Shown: in pieces, positions 11,657-22,732 of the stretch
Numbering within the stretch: the first letter of the stretch is position 1
Layout: the number at the start of each line of letters is the position of its first letter
Origin: Paralithodes platypus
Taxonomy: Eukaryota; Arthropoda; Malacostraca; Decapoda; Lithodidae
Length of the DNA stretch: 64,000 nucleotides
Direction: 5' to 3'
Assembly: GCA_032716605.1 (NCBI GenBank)
Contig: CM064523.1
Location: forward strand, 40,579,526 to 40,643,525
Program-made: the position numbers and the translations under genes
Notes under the pieces: generated by a model
What the model was told of the DNA's origin: nothing
Database searches by the model: none
Seen by the model: only the letters and a program-made list of their open reading frames with translations

Positions 11657-12015
11657 TGCCCCAGAACAAGAAGCCCACCACAGAAGCCACGAGCGAACAC
11701 CACACAGAAACACCCGAAAGAAAGGTCCACAGAACGAAAGGACCAGCTGACCGAGCCAGCCAATTCAGACAGGCCCAAGCCCGCAGGGCTAAGCAGCTCC
11801 AGGCCGCACCTACATACCCCTTCTAAACTGACCATTTTCCACACCTCACGTACACTACCCCCTCGTGTCCTACACTTCTAACTACAAAGATGATGAACAG
11901 GAATATACATTCATATTAAAAACACCCATGCCCTGTCCCTACGTTGAGCCAATGCCAACACATCAGACAGCCATAATTATATCTATGTATGTTCTTACAT
12001 CCGAGAAGTAGATGT
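11657..12015 (+). repeat. 5' LTR of element B, left part (before the BEL insertion)
   Basis: Starts TGCCCCAGAACAAG; identical sequence starts the 3' LTR at 29973. It opens with an ATG frame of ~57 codons (11656-11826) rich in Lys/Arg/Thr/Gln. Segment ~11868-12015 recurs within the same LTR at ~19842-19999. It is cut at GATGT (12011-12015) by the BEL/Pao element; the LTR continues at 19376. Confidence 0.9.
12011..12015. repeat. Left target-site duplication GATGT of the BEL/Pao element
   Basis: GATGT here is repeated at 19376-19380. The uninterrupted site, a single GATGT followed by TATATACC, is at 30326-30330 in the 3' LTR, which proves the 5-bp duplication. Confidence 0.95.
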
Positions 12016-12588
12016 TGTCGGGAATAGGGTAATGATCCCGACAGGTTTTGGTCCAATAGGACATTTGAATTTGGCGGTATCGTATCGCTTGTACGATTTC
12101 GGCTGGTTCTTTGTGTATTGTAGTTTATTCTTAAGTTAGGTTAAATATTAACTGTAATGTATAAATATCTACATCAGCTCTAGATGTATTATGAAACCAA
12201 GTTATGGGTTATAATTATTATGAGCCGGCAGCCATATGTAATTTCGCGAAGCGATCGGAGGCCGGCCCTTTAGTCTCTCAAACAACACCGTACAGTCAAC
12301 ATCTCCTCCCCCGGCCCTGACTCAACCCACAGTTCACCATGTGCTACAACTAATAACAATATTAACAACAGTCTTACATCACCAGTCCTCACTCCTCTAA
12401 GCTAAGTTCATTGTATCGATATTGTATTATGTGAACATTCCTACATGTCATGCAATTGAATTAGCCGTGTGTGGGGGACTGGATTACACCCATCGAATAC
12501 CTCGTTGGTAATTATATGATAACTATTTGTTGGGATATTTCATGTACCAGTGATATGTAATTTAACCTCTTTATCTAAATTCCCGATA
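12016..12588 (+). repeat. 5' LTR of the BEL/Pao element
   Basis: 573 bp. Compared with the 3' copy, differences are visible at ~12474 (GTGTG against CGTGTG), ~12501 (CCTCG against CCCCG) and ~12535 (GGGATATTTC against GGTATTTTTC). Carries the element's promoter by family knowledge; no clear TATA box was assigned. Confidence 0.95.
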
Positions 12589-12593
12589 AATAT

Positions 12594-12611
12594 TGGTCCT
12601 TCGTGCCCTAA
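12594..12611 (+). other. Primer-binding site of the BEL/Pao element
   Basis: TGGTCCTTCGTGCCCTAA begins five bases after the LTR end. TGGTCCTTCG-type sites recur in arthropod BEL elements (from memory); they pair with the 3' end of a host tRNA that primes minus-strand synthesis. Confidence 0.75.
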
Positions 12612-13413
12612 GGCTTCCGTACCGTAGTACCGTTTTGTTTACTTCCTAGACGCTTGTGGTCTTACAAATGGCTGCCGCCTCGCGCGTTGTTGGCCGCCTG
12701 CCATTTCCCTAGTTTAGGTCCAGCTTCTTCCCTCGTGTTTTTTACCGTCTAGGCGCCGTCTCTATCTTTTTTGGGACTAGTTTCCAGGGTTTTTTTGGGC
12801 GTGTGTTCCTTGGCGTTTTTTGGTGGGTTAGCTGGGCTGGAAATTGGGGTAGGGGTGGTTTCGTCGGTCCCCATTTTGCGCTCTTAGGCTAGGCTAGGCA
12901 GTCTAGGCCTGCAGGTGTCTGTGGTGGCTATTCATTCGCTTTGGTGGTGTGCCTGTGGTGTTAGTTGTATTGTGTCATTGTGGGACTCGTTATTAATTTT
13001 GCTAGTGGGGAGGGTTCTCATGTGACCTTTTATATTTAAATTTCATAATAGCCTAGGCCTAGTTGCTTAAAGTGGCGGTCATGAGTGTCGGTTTTTGTTA
13101 ATTCCTAAGCGATTGACAGTTAATAGTCAGACCTCATGATTGTAGCTTAACCAACTAGGCTTACCTATAAAGGGCTTACAATAATTAGTGCTTCACCTTA
13201 CCCTTTCTTTTAATGGATTTAGTATTTAATTCTTTTGTCTAGTTAGATCATTTCCTTTCGATAGTTTATATTAAGGGGGATGTAAGTATTATGTAATTCT
13301 TTTTGAGTAAATTTCTTAAGTAATGGGGGTTTGCCGCTGTTGATTCCTAAGCGATTAACGGTTTGTAGTCTGACCTCATTGTAGTTTAAGTTGCTTAAAA
13401 TTAGACCTTAACG
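12612..13413 (+). other. 5' leader of the BEL/Pao element
   Basis: About 800 bp of T- and G-rich untranslated leader without an ORF. A sentence-like duplication occurs in it: GATTCCTAAGCGATTgACaGTT-like text at ~13096 recurs at ~13345, each followed by a CTGACCTCATTGTAG-like segment (13130 and 13370), an imperfect internal repeat of ~250-bp period. Packaging signals would be expected here but cannot be recognised. Confidence 0.6.
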
Positions 13414-14178
13414 ATGACAGATTTAAAGAAACTTAAGATTCTTAAGGGAGGGATGAAGGGAAGTTTAAATAGATGTTTAAGAGATCTTGATGAATTTTTA
13501 ATAAGTGCCACGGCTGATCAAATAAAGGGTAAATTTGCTACTGTTACTAAATCGCTAGCTACTTATGATAGTTATGCTCAGCAGGTATATGGTTTACTGA
13601 CAGTTACTGACGATGTGGAAGAAGAAATGTCGGCAGATCTTGAGTACTTTGAGAATGTTAATACAGCCTTAGCCAGACTATCTTCCACCCAAGAATCAAC
13701 CTCTGTTAAGGATACCGGTACACCAAAGGCGACTGGTTTTAACCTGCCGAAGCTTACTTTGCCTACCTTTTCCGGGGATTCGGCTACCTGGACTGGATTT
13801 TGGGATATTTTTGAGTGTTCCGTCCATCATAATCAAACACTCACATCCATCCAAAGGTTCACATATCTCCGTGGTCAATTGAAAGGGGAGGCATTGAAGT
13901 TAGTCGATGGGTACAAGCTAGAAGCTACCAGCTACGAGTCTGCAGTGGAGCTGCTGAAGAGAACTTACGGGAGAGTGGAAGTCATCAAGACCGCTTTAAT
14001 TACCAAATTCTTCACACTAGATCCTCCATCCTATGATGTGGCGGACCTAAAGGAGTACTATGCCTCCTTTGAGAGCCTCCTCCGATCTATGGAGACAATG
14101 GCCGTCACCAAGGAGGAGATATTTAGTGTGAATATCTTGAATAAGATACCCTCTCCCTTAAGGGAAATCTTACGATGA
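13414..14178 (+). CDS. BEL/Pao Gag, N-terminal part (ends at an in-frame TGA)
   Basis: ATG 13414 opens the long frame. Residues ~110-210 have the DUF1759-like region of BEL/Pao gags (LPKLTLPTFSGD near residue 110, then WTGFWDIFE and RFTYLRGQLKGEAL, LLKRTYGR). It builds the particle shell that packages element RNA. The frame stops at TGA 14176-14178, but the same frame continues open into zinc knuckles and pol. In the family gag and pol normally form one ORF, so this is either a single CGA-to-TGA nonsense change or, less likely, a readthrough stop. Confidence 0.9.
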   Translation: MTDLKKLKILKGGMKGSLNRCLRDLDEFLISATADQIKGKFATVTKSLATYDSYAQQVYGLLTVTDDVEEEMSADLEYFENVNTALARLSSTQESTSVKDTGTPKATGFNLPKLTLPTFSGDSATWTGFWDIFECSVHHNQTLTSIQRFTYLRGQLKGEALKLVDGYKLEATSYESAVELLKRTYGRVEVIKTALITKFFTLDPPSYDVADLKEYYASFESLLRSMETMAVTKEEIFSVNILNKIPSPLREILR

Positions 14179-17100
14179 CAACTAAGCGACTCTCCACTAA
14201 ACTTGGAAGCGTTGGTGCAGGTGTACCAGACTGAAGTCTTCAATATGGAGAGTACTGGACACTACCGACAAGTGGAGATGTCGCCATCTACTGCAGCTTT
14301 CCCGGTACAGACTTCTCCTAAACAGAAAAGGCCAATATCATTAGGTTGTAAGTTGTGCAGTGTCCACGGTCATCTGTGGTATCAGTGTCCTAAGTATCCT
14401 AAGGCTACACAGAAGATTAGCAAGGCTAAATCGCTTAAGTTATGTACCAGCTGTCTGGCAAGAGACCACTTCAACAGTACCTGCACCAATTCCTACATCA
14501 AACCTTGTAAGTATTGCAAGGGGAAACATTGGTTTTCCCTTTGCACCCAGTCTGATCGGCACGACGGCAAAGAAAAGGGGAGAACCCCCAAAGAGTCACA
14601 TGAGAAAAGTAAGAGCGAGGGTGATAAAGTATCTGCCATGTCCATTGCTTCTCGAGAATGTCAATTGCTTCCTACTATGATGCTGCCAGTAGTGGGGAGT
14701 AATAATAATACTATAATGACGCGCACCTTACTTGACCAGTGCTCACAGAGGTCATTCGTTCTGCGGTCATCAATACCCCAGCTCAAGTGTACCAGCAAGG
14801 GTCAAGAGAATTTGCGTCTCCATGGTTTCACTGGTGAAATAGATTCCAGTGACTATGATATTGTGGAGATTTCATATGTTTATAGAAAAAAGGTATGTCC
14901 CATCAAGGCTGTTGTGGTCGACACACTACCCAGTTTCTATATAGCATCAGAGATTCAACCACATTTGAAATATCTCAGAAGCAAGGGGTATAAACTGGCT
15001 GATGATCAACTCTCTGCTAACAATGGTATTATGCTACTGGTCGGAGCTGATTATTACTACGACCTGTTTCACCCTGGATATCGGCGGGTAGATAAGCTAA
15101 TAATGCTCCCCACGATCCAAGGTTATGCCATTTCTGGATCCTATGCCACTTCCTCTCAAGACACACAGGTGGAGGCGGTTACGGTCCTCAAGGTAGCAGT
15201 AAGCCCCATAGATAAATATATTCGGCCAAATGTGCCTGATAATACATGTACTGATATAGATAAGCTATGGGACTTGGACAATATTGGAATTGACCCACAT
15301 GAACTTGATCGTGAGTCCAAGCTAGCGTTAAGCTCGTATGAAGAGACTGTAACGTATGACTCTGGCAGAGGTCAGTATGTGGTAGGGCTCCCTTGGAATG
15401 ATAACAAGAGTAAATTACCTACTAATTTCCATCTAGCACTTGGTAGGTTGCGTGGGCTTCAGAAGCAGTTTGTCAAGGATCCAAGTTATTGCGAGACTTA
15501 TGCGGCAGTTTTGGCCGAGCAGGTACAACGTGGATTTGTGGAGAGAGTAGATCTCAGTGAGTATGGGGATAACATCCATTACCTTGCTCACCATGGGATT
15601 AAAAAGGACAGTTCCACCACTCCTGTTCGTATTGTGTATGACTGCTCTGCTAAATCCAGTGATCGCTCCTATAGCCTGAATGATTGTCTGTACACGGGTC
15701 CGTCCCTGGTCTCTGATCTAGCGCAAATTATGTTGCGCTTCAGATGTCATAAGTTTGCATGGGTCGCCGATATTGAGAAGGCCTTCCTGATGCTTCAACT
15801 CCATCGTGAAGACAGGGACTCGACAAGATTTTTATGGCCACGGGACCCAATGGATCTAGATTCGGAGTACCTGGTCTACAGGTTCAGAGTCGTCTTATTC
15901 GGGGCGACCTGTTCCCAGTTCCTTCTCAACGCTACTATCTTGCGTCATCTTGAGGAGGCTGGACTAGATCCTGACTTCAAGAATGAGATCAAGCAGGGGA
16001 TCTATGTGGACAATCTTCAAGGCACCGGAGACAATGAAGATTTATTGCTCAAGAGATGCTGGGAGATCCGTGATATATTTGCCAAGGCTCATTTATACTT
16101 AAAAGAATGGGCCACTAATAGTGATCTTTTGAAAGGTCAATTTGCTTCTGACGGTGTAGCTACTGAGAATAGTGAGGTGAAGTTTTTAGGCCACAAATGG
16201 GACACTACCACAGATTGTATATCCTTCTGTCACACCCCATGCGGCAGTGAGCTTATGACCAAGCGAAACTGCTTAAGCTTGTCAGCGAGGTTGTTTGATC
16301 CCCTAGGTTTTTTGCTGCCTGTTACAATCCGTGCTCGTATGTTTTTACAGCAACTGTGGCGGCTAAAACTAGATTGGGACACGCCCCTCCCGATTGAGTT
16401 ACAGGATACTTGGCGGTTGATTCGGTCGGACCTTTCCGCATGTTGCAAGGTCCAACTTCCTCGTCAGGTTATTAGTGGTCACCAGGTGGATCTACATGCC
16501 TTTTCTGATGCTAGTAATAGTGCGTACGGTACTGCCATATACATATGTAATGGTAGTGAAGCGACACTGGCTATAGCGAAGGCTAAAGTAGCCCCTATAA
16601 AGAAGATTACAGTTCCTAAATTAGAACTTACTGCATTGCTTCTGTCTGCTCGTCTAATAAAGTTTACACTGGATGCTTATACAGACATACTACAGATTAA
16701 TAACGTCTATGTCTGGAGCGACAGTCAAATAGCGCTTTCATGGGTACACAGCCAGAAAGTGTTACCTGTTTATGTTTCTAATCGCACTGATGAGATTCAT
16801 AACTTAGTTCCTACAGCTACATTTCGCTATGTGAGCACCAGGGATAACCCCAGTGACATAATTTCCCGGGGGATCTCGGCACAGCAGTTTATGTCTTCCT
16901 CTATTTGGTGGCATGGACCTCCATGGCTTACATCTCCAACTGAATGGCCTCAGGATTTCAGGGAATACATATCTGATCCTTCAAGTCGGCCCCAAGATGA
17001 TGTGTTAAGTAGTTCGAATGTGAGTACTACACATCAGGATAACAAGTTGGTAGAGTGGGAACGTTACGGCAGCTATGATCAAGTAATACGGGTATTTGCA

Positions 17101-18747
17101 TGGATATACCGATTCATTAACAACATGAGAAGTCGGGCTCACAGGTCTTTCCTTAGTGAAGATTCGAAGCGTATCAGACTCCATGAATTGAGATCAGCAG
17201 AAGCAAAACTAATATGTTTAGTACAAAAGGAATCTTATCCTACTGAACATCAAATCCTGAACAAGGAGTCAAAGGCCAAACCCTCAAACTTAATGAGGCA
17301 GCTAGGATTATATATGGAAGGAGGCATAATTAAGTGTAGAGGCAGGATACAAAAGGCGGACATTATTGATTCTGCGAAATATCCTGTCCTCCTTAGCTCC
17401 TCTCATTTGATTACCAAACTGTTGATTCGCCAATGCCATCGGACCTGCCTACATTTTGGCGTAAATTATGTTCTGGCGTATATGCGACAACGTTGGTGGA
17501 TCCCTAAGATGCGACAAGCAATTAAAGGGATCCACAATAGCTGTACGATCTGTAAAAGATTACAGGGTAAGCCTTACTCCCCAGTTGATCTACCTCCCTT
17601 ACCTGAGTTCAGGGTACAAAGGACTGAACCATTTCAGGTAACCGGGGTGGACTACACCGGAGCGATTCATGTTAGGGAATCGCCCGGTACTATCATAAAG
17701 GTATATGCCGTCCTATTCACATGTGCGGTAACCAGAGCGATTCATATTGAATTGATTGACGACCTATCCAGTGAGGGGTTTTTGCATACTCTAAGACGCT
17801 TTGCAGGCCGCAATGGTTTCCCTCAAATTATTATGAGCGATAATGCGACTTGTTTTGTCGGGGCCTCTAAATATCTCCAGAGTTTAATGGATGACCCGCA
17901 GGTTGTGGCTACCCTCACTGGAAAGGGTTGTCAGTGGAGATTTATACCAGCACGTGCACCATGGTTCGGGGCGATTTGGGAGAGAACTATCGGTATCGTC
18001 AAATCTGCCATGAAGAAGGTATTAGGAAGGGCACTGGTGACCAGACGGGAGTTGCAAACCATCTTAATAGAAATTGAGATGTCAGTCAACGACAGGCCCT
18101 TGACCTATACCTCGGCAGATGTTGATGACCTCTTACCCATTTCGCCTTCCATGATGACACGTGGACGAACCCTTAATACCTTTCCTAGATCGTCCGTAAA
18201 TGACGAAGATCTGCATGACCCTACGTTCGGCAATGCTGACGCCACACGTCGTCGCTTCCAGTATGTAAACAAGGTGTCCGACGATCTATGGAAACGGTGG
18301 ACCCAAGAATATTTGCTGTCTCTTCGCGAGCGTCACTCTCATAAGATCAAAGGGACGAATCAACGATGGCCTCGTATCGGGGATATCGTCCTGATTCATG
18401 ATGAGCGTCCTAGGTTATTTTGGAAGCTTGGGAGGATTATCGATTTGTTCCAGGGCATTGATGGTCTTATAAGGGTTGCTAAAATACGAACTTCGACTGG
18501 GGTTACTACTCGCCCAGTCGTGAGGTTATATCCCTTGGAGCAGGATGTAGAACTGCCGGATTATCCTGGCGTCTCTACTGATACCCCTCCGCGGGAGAGT
18601 GCTGGTGACAGTGCTCCTCAAGGTGGGGCAGTAGATGATGAGAAGGATGATCCTCCTCAGGCTTCAGGTGGCGCTCGTCCCAAAAGGAGGACGGCTATGA
18701 GTTCCGTGGATCTTTGGAGATCAAAGATCCAACAAGGTGATCTTTGA
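14179..18747 (+). CDS. BEL/Pao Gag C-terminus and Pol polyprotein
   Basis: Open frame of ~1,520 codons in phase with gag; first ATG at 14203 (numbering from there). Three zinc knuckles at residues 49-62, ~82 and ~102 (two CX2CX4HX4C, one CX2CX3HX4C). Protease with LLDQCSQ (Asp178). RT with VYDCSAK (~475), ADIEKAFLML, and catalytic YVDN (601-604), Asn in place of the second Asp of the usual YVDD. RNase H with HAFSDAS (765) and YVWSDSQIALSW. Integrase with an HHCC zinc region (~1070-1110), then Asp in GVDYTG (~1150), Asp in MSDNATC (~1213) and Glu in AIWERT (~1260). DUF5641-like end with RWPRIGDIVLI. No break within this part. Confidence 0.95.
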   Translation, partial: QLSDSPLNLEALVQVYQTEVFNMESTGHYRQVEMSPSTAAFPVQTSPKQKRPISLGCKLCSVHGHLWYQCPKYPKATQKISKAKSLKLCTSCLARDHFNSTCTNSYIKPCKYCKGKHWFSLCTQSDRHDGKEKGRTPKESHEKSKSEGDKVSAMSIASRECQLLPTMMLPVVGSNNNTIMTRTLLDQCSQRSFVLRSSIPQLKCTSKGQENLRLHGFTGEIDSSDYDIVEISYVYRKKVCPIKAVVVDTLPSFYIASEIQPHLKYLRSKGYKLADDQLSANNGIMLLVGADYYYDLFHPGYRRVDKLIMLPTIQGYAISGSYATSSQDTQVEAVTVLKVAVSPIDKYIRPNVPDNTCTDIDKLWDLDNIGIDPHELDRESKLALSSYEETVTYDSGRGQYVVGLPWNDNKSKLPTNFHLALGRLRGLQKQFVKDPSYCETYAAVLAEQVQRGFVERVDLSEYGDNIHYLAHHGIKKDSSTTPVRIVYDCSAKSSDRSYSLNDCLYTGPSLVSDLAQIMLRFRCHKFAWVADIEKAFLMLQLHREDRDSTRFLWPRDPMDLDSEYLVYRFRVVLFGATCSQFLLNATILRHLEEAGLDPDFKNEIKQGIYVDNLQGTGDNEDLLLKRCWEIRDIFAKAHLYLKEWATNSDLLKGQFASDGVATENSEVKFLGHKWDTTTDCISFCHTPCGSELMTKRNCLSLSARLFDPLGFLLPVTIRARMFLQQLWRLKLDWDTPLPIELQDTWRLIRSDLSACCKVQLPRQVISGHQVDLHAFSDASNSAYGTAIYICNGSEATLAIAKAKVAPIKKITVPKLELTALLLSARLIKFTLDAYTDILQINNVYVWSDSQIALSWVHSQKVLPVYVSNRTDEIHNLVPTATFRYVSTRDNPSDIISRGISAQQFMSSSIWWHGPPWLTSPTEWPQDFREYISDPSSRPQDDVLSSSNVSTTHQDNKLVEWERYGSYDQVIRVFAWIYRFINNMRSRAHRSFLSEDSKRIRLHELRSAEAKLICLVQKESYPTEHQILNKESKAKPSNLMRQLGLYMEGGIIKCRGRIQKADIIDSAKYPVLLSSSHLITKLLIRQCHRTCLHFGVNYVLAYMRQRWWIPKMRQAIKGIHNSCTICKRLQGKPYSPVDLPPLPEFRVQRTEPFQVTGVDYTGAIHVRESPGTIIKVYAVLFTCAVTRAIHIELIDDLSSEGFLHTLRRFAGRNGFPQIIMSDNATCFVGASKYLQSLMDDPQVVATLTGKGCQWRFIPARAPWFGAIWERTIGIVKSAMKKVLGRALVTRRELQTILIEIEMSVNDRPLTYTSADVDDLLPISPSMMTRGRTLNTFPRSSVNDEDLHDPTFGNADATRRRFQYVNKVSDDLWKRWTQEYLLSLRERHSHKIKGTNQRWPRIGDIVLIHDERPRLFWKLGRIIDLFQGIDGLIRVAKIRTSTGVTTRPVVRLYPLEQDVELPDYPGVSTDTPPRESAGDSAPQGGAVDDEKDDPPQASGGARPKRRTAMSSVDLWRSKIQQGDL

Positions 18748-18786
18748 CTTCGATGTCCTTTTTTTTTTTGTTCCTGTATATCATTT

Positions 18787-18802
18787 TTGGTGGCGGGCAA
18801 TA
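18787..18802 (+). other. Polypurine-like tract of the BEL/Pao element
   Basis: TTGGTGGCGGGCAATA immediately precedes the 3' LTR. It is purine-rich and at the place where plus-strand synthesis must start, but less pure than a textbook PPT. Confidence 0.6.
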
Positions 18803-19375
18803 TGTCGGGAATAGGGTAATGATCCCGACAGGTTTTGGTCCAATAGGACATTTGAATTTGGCGGTATCGTATCGCTTGTACGATTTCGGCTGGTTCTTTG
18901 TGTATTGTAGTTTATTCTTAAGTTAGGTTAAATATTAACTGTAATGTATAAATATCTACATCAGCTCTAGATGTATTATGAAACCAAGTTATGGGTTATA
19001 ATTATTATGAGCCGGCAGCCATATGTAATTTCGCGAAGCGATCGGAGGCCGGCCCTTTAGTCTCTCAAACAACACCGTACAGTCAACATCTCCTCCCCCG
19101 GCCCTGACTCAACCCACAGTTCACCATGTGCTACAACTAATAACAATATTAACAACAGTCTTACATCACCAGTCCTCACTCCTCTAAGCTAAGTTCATTG
19201 TATCGATATTGTATTATGTGAACATTCCTACATGTCATGCAATTGAATTAGCCGCGTGTGGGGGACTGGATTACACCCATCGAATACCCCGTTGGTAATT
19301 ATATGATAACTATTTGTTGGTATTTTTCATGTACCAGTGATATGTAATTTAACCTCTTTATCTAAATTCCCGATA
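18803..19375 (+). repeat. 3' LTR of the BEL/Pao element
   Basis: 573 bp, nearly identical to 12016-12588, and followed by the right GATGT duplication at 19376-19380. Confidence 0.95.
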
Positions 19376-22300
19376 GATGTTATATACCTTAGAAGTTAAT
19401 ACACCCATGCTGTCCCTAGGTTTAAGATATTCATATAAACATACCCTAACATACCTTGTCTTGCCAGACTAAGTTTCTGAAGACCCATCGCCCCCATAAA
19501 ATCTATGTATTCAATCCTTAGGTTAAGTATTAATATGAACATTCCCTAACATATCTTGTCTTGCCAAACTAAGTTTCTGAAGACCCATCGCCCCATAAAA
19601 TCTATGTATTTAATCCTTAGTTTAAGTATTAATGTTAACATTCCCTAACATATCTTGTCTTGCCAGACTAAGTTTCTGAAGACTCATCGCCCATAAAATC
19701 TATGTATTCAATCCTTAGGTTAAGTATCTTTATCCGCCATTGTGTTCACCGTTTTCCATTTACTTTTCCACAATTGTCATACGTCTTCCACTTACCTCCT
19801 TCGTATCCACAGTCCACACTACGCCATATTACTTCGTGTCCTACACCTCTTACCCGCCCGATTCTACCTACACGATGATGAACAAGAATATACATTCATA
19901 TTAAAAACATCCATGCCCTGTCCCTGAGTTGAGCCAACGCCAACCAATCCGACAGCCCTATATCTATGTATGTTCTTACATCCGAGAAGTAGATGTAAAA
20001 AAAGAAACCACATGTCCAAACTCATAAGAAATTAAAGATACCCACGGGTACACCAAGATATAGAACCATTACCCCCATAAGACTTAGACAGCCATGACTA
20101 CAGATGTTAGCCACCATGCTGTAACGTAATCCTTACCCCAACCAGAGATTGTATAGATAACCTTTGTTACCAGTATATATCATAGTACCTCGAAACAATA
20201 ACGCAGTACCCCTACGAACTGCCGCTTTCCTTGGGTCTATATTTCATAGAAAACGCAGTTCCCAGGGACACCTAGACGTACAAAAAAGCGTGTCAAATAA
20301 TAGGTCCATAACCCCTCGTATGTACGAGAAATAATACACCATGTTTTCCTTACTTGATCCACAAGTCACGCACACACCTACAGTTAACCTCCTTCTCCCC
20401 CACCGCCCCACAGTCCACATGATTCTATCTTTTCCAGACTCATATACCACCCCGTATTTGCATCCCCCGGTAGCATTTGACTAACGTACTTTCACTGTCT
20501 TTTCAAACTCCAATATCAATTGTAGCCTAATGCCACCCCCACGCACCTTAGGGACAAATTTTCCCTGTAGCCCCTGAGCTTCCCCCCCTCTCATTAAGAT
20601 ACCCGCGCTTCTCGACTCTTGTCCGACCTAGCTTCTCTCTCATACCTCTTGAAGATCCTTGATTTTTCCGTTGCTAACGCTCTCCAACCTTTTATATATA
20701 TACTCCTATCCAGCCTACCTTCACTTAGTAGGCCAGAACAACATTAGAACTTTACTAACCCCTTGCATGCCATCTATTCTCTTACAACCCATTCACAAGC
20801 CTGCACCCCATGGTCGTCGGTGCGAGGCTCGCCGCCCCGCCAGAAACTAATTTATATTGCCATACTTCCAGATAAATGTGGCAGAGTTAGCAACCAGTCT
20901 CCACCACATCCAGCAAGCCATGCAATTAACAGCCAACCGAGTACACCCAGCTAGCCAAGGCACCTTCGGTTTTGATATTAAGAACACCCACATCTGTCTC
21001 ATAAACAGAGGGTTATTACAAACACTGGTGATATGGCAAGCCCCTAGCCACAGACGCCGGACGACCATCCCAGAGGGAGAGCCCCCGGCTACCCCTTTTT
21101 ACCCACCCGAGGAGGGAGACCCCCACCCCCGCGGAGGTATACCTGACCCCTGTTTTGACTTCCGGGTCATTGCCAGGTAGCCTAGGAATTCTTCCTATCA
21201 ATGAACTAATCATGCATGTCTAACCCCCTTACTCACTTCTCTATACCCACAATAACCCATCCACCTGTTTTGCATACTCGGATAGTCAAATTAGCACCTC
21301 AGCTATGCAATAGAACAAAGACTGAGCAATATAAGAGAGACGCCCCTATCACAGCTGTCCCAGTCCTCCCCGCAAAGTAGATCCAGTCTCCCTTCCATAA
21401 ATACTTCCAGTATAGCCAAAATAGTACCTTTTACTAAGGCTCAGTTATATCACAAATTGAAGGCTTCCTATAGCCATGTGCCACAACAGTAATCACCATC
21501 TTACCAAGTCCCCATATCTATTCACAACAGTAATCACCATCTTACCCAGTCCCCATATCTATTGAGAGCTCAAATAAGTCCATAAGACTCGAGATCCCTA
21601 TTGTCTACAGGGTCCAGAACCGAGCCTATAAACCTAGCTCCCGCCCCCAGTCAAATCAGTTGAAAGTTAGACACCAACCAGTGGTCACTACCCTGAAGTT
21701 AACCTCTAGCTCTGCCCTTGTGTTGTTCCTGAGTTGAGAGATTCCCGAGCCGGCAGACTCCATGGAAGAAGTTAAATAGAAGAGCTGTCCATGTACAAGT
21801 CCTAACGTGCACCTTATAACCTTCACACAAATTCGTGGGTATATAAGTGTGTAGCCAGCACCGATCGTCAATAGATCTGACTTGAGAACTTCCTACATTT
21901 TGGACCACCTGGACGGCCGAGGAACCAGTCGTTAGCCCCCAACATCACCGGAAGCAAGATAACCAGGACCAGACCTACAAATACTATTCAAGATTCATGG
22001 TTACTAGTACTAAATGTTATAGTACCAGTTGACACTCACTTATTAACTTTCTATGAAGTGGCTATAACCTTGCCCAGTGTAACTCATATCTAACCATTCC
22101 ATTTGGGACGTACTAAGCGTATCAGTGTTCATTAATTAACAGGCGACATTGACTCTCGTAATTACCTTATTCAGATATTAAAACCCTAGTGATATCTAAC
22201 GTTCGCCCACTGATTTGTGTTCTACGTATTTCTGCCATAAGAATATAAACCTTAGATCAGTACCCCCATGAGGTTACTAGAGATTCCGTGTTCTAAAATA

Positions 22301-22716
22301 GACGCGTGTCTAATCCTAACTGTGAGCTGCTACTTGGGCACCGCACCAGCCAGTAAGAGATCAAATCAGTGAAATTGAATACATAAATATATTGAGGTCT
22401 TCCAGTATAATAAAAACTTGCTAACTAAACCCGTGATCAGAAGAGTATACCTGAACGTTGGAAGTGGGAGACTAGGCTCCATCCAGATCCGCTAATGCTA
22501 GCAGTTCCCTTCTATTATTTGTTTTGTACGAGAATTACTATTTGTCTATGCTCTTTATTCATCTACTTAAATAAAAGTGATCGTGTGTCGTGTTACCGTG
22601 TGTTTATTTTGTGTTCTCTATTTCTCATACCTTGTATTGTGCATGCAGCCTTATATACCCAGTCAGATAGAACCCACATTACCCAAGTTAATCCTGTAGA
22701 AAAACAGGGCATAACA
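19376..22716 (+). repeat. 5' LTR of element B, right part
   Basis: Continues the LTR from 12015 and is collinear with 30326-33231 of the 3' LTR. It ends ...ATAACA at 22716, just before the PBS; AATAAA lies at ~22571. With the left part the LTR measures ~3,695 bp. Open frames in it, such as 20857-21180, are not kept intact in the 3' copy and are treated as noncoding. A 41-bp tandem duplication (21483-21523, 21524-21564) is present here but single in the 3' LTR. Confidence 0.9.
19425..19735. repeat. ~106-bp tandem repeat inside the LTR of element B
   Basis: Three units sharing CTTGTCTTGCCAGACTAAG, TTTCTGAAGACCCATCGCCC, ATAAAATCTATGTATTCAATCC and AACATTCCCTAACATA. The same array is in the 3' LTR at ~30375-30680, so it is older than the insertion. 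Confidence 0.85.
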
Positions 22717-22717
22717 T

Positions 22718-22732
22718 TGGCGGCAGCGGTGG
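22718..22732 (+). other. Primer-binding site of element B
   Basis: TGGCGGCAGCGGTGG directly after the LTR end; near-identical to the site in element A. It starts TGG as required for pairing with tRNA 3' CCA. The tRNA species is not certain. Confidence 0.65.

Larger units (their letters stand above)
12016..19375 (+). mobile_element. Complete BEL/Pao LTR retrotransposon, 7,360 bp
   Basis: 573-bp LTRs (12016-12588, 18803-19375) start TGTCGGGAA and end TTCCCGATA and differ at only a handful of positions, so the insertion is recent. Between them: PBS, an ~0.8-kb leader, one gag-pol reading frame from 13414 to 18747 broken by a single in-frame TGA, and a short polypurine tract. The domain order (gag with DUF1759-like region and three zinc knuckles, protease, RT, RNase H, integrase, DUF5641-like end) is that of BEL/Pao. 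It lies in the 5' LTR of element B in the same orientation, with GATGT duplications. It looks close to functional. Confidence 0.97.

Noticed and set aside
20857..21180. Envelope-like ORF in the LTR of element B
   Set aside because: The copy at 31801-32088 is frameshifted, no signal peptide or membrane segment is visible, and the similarity was only impressionistic.
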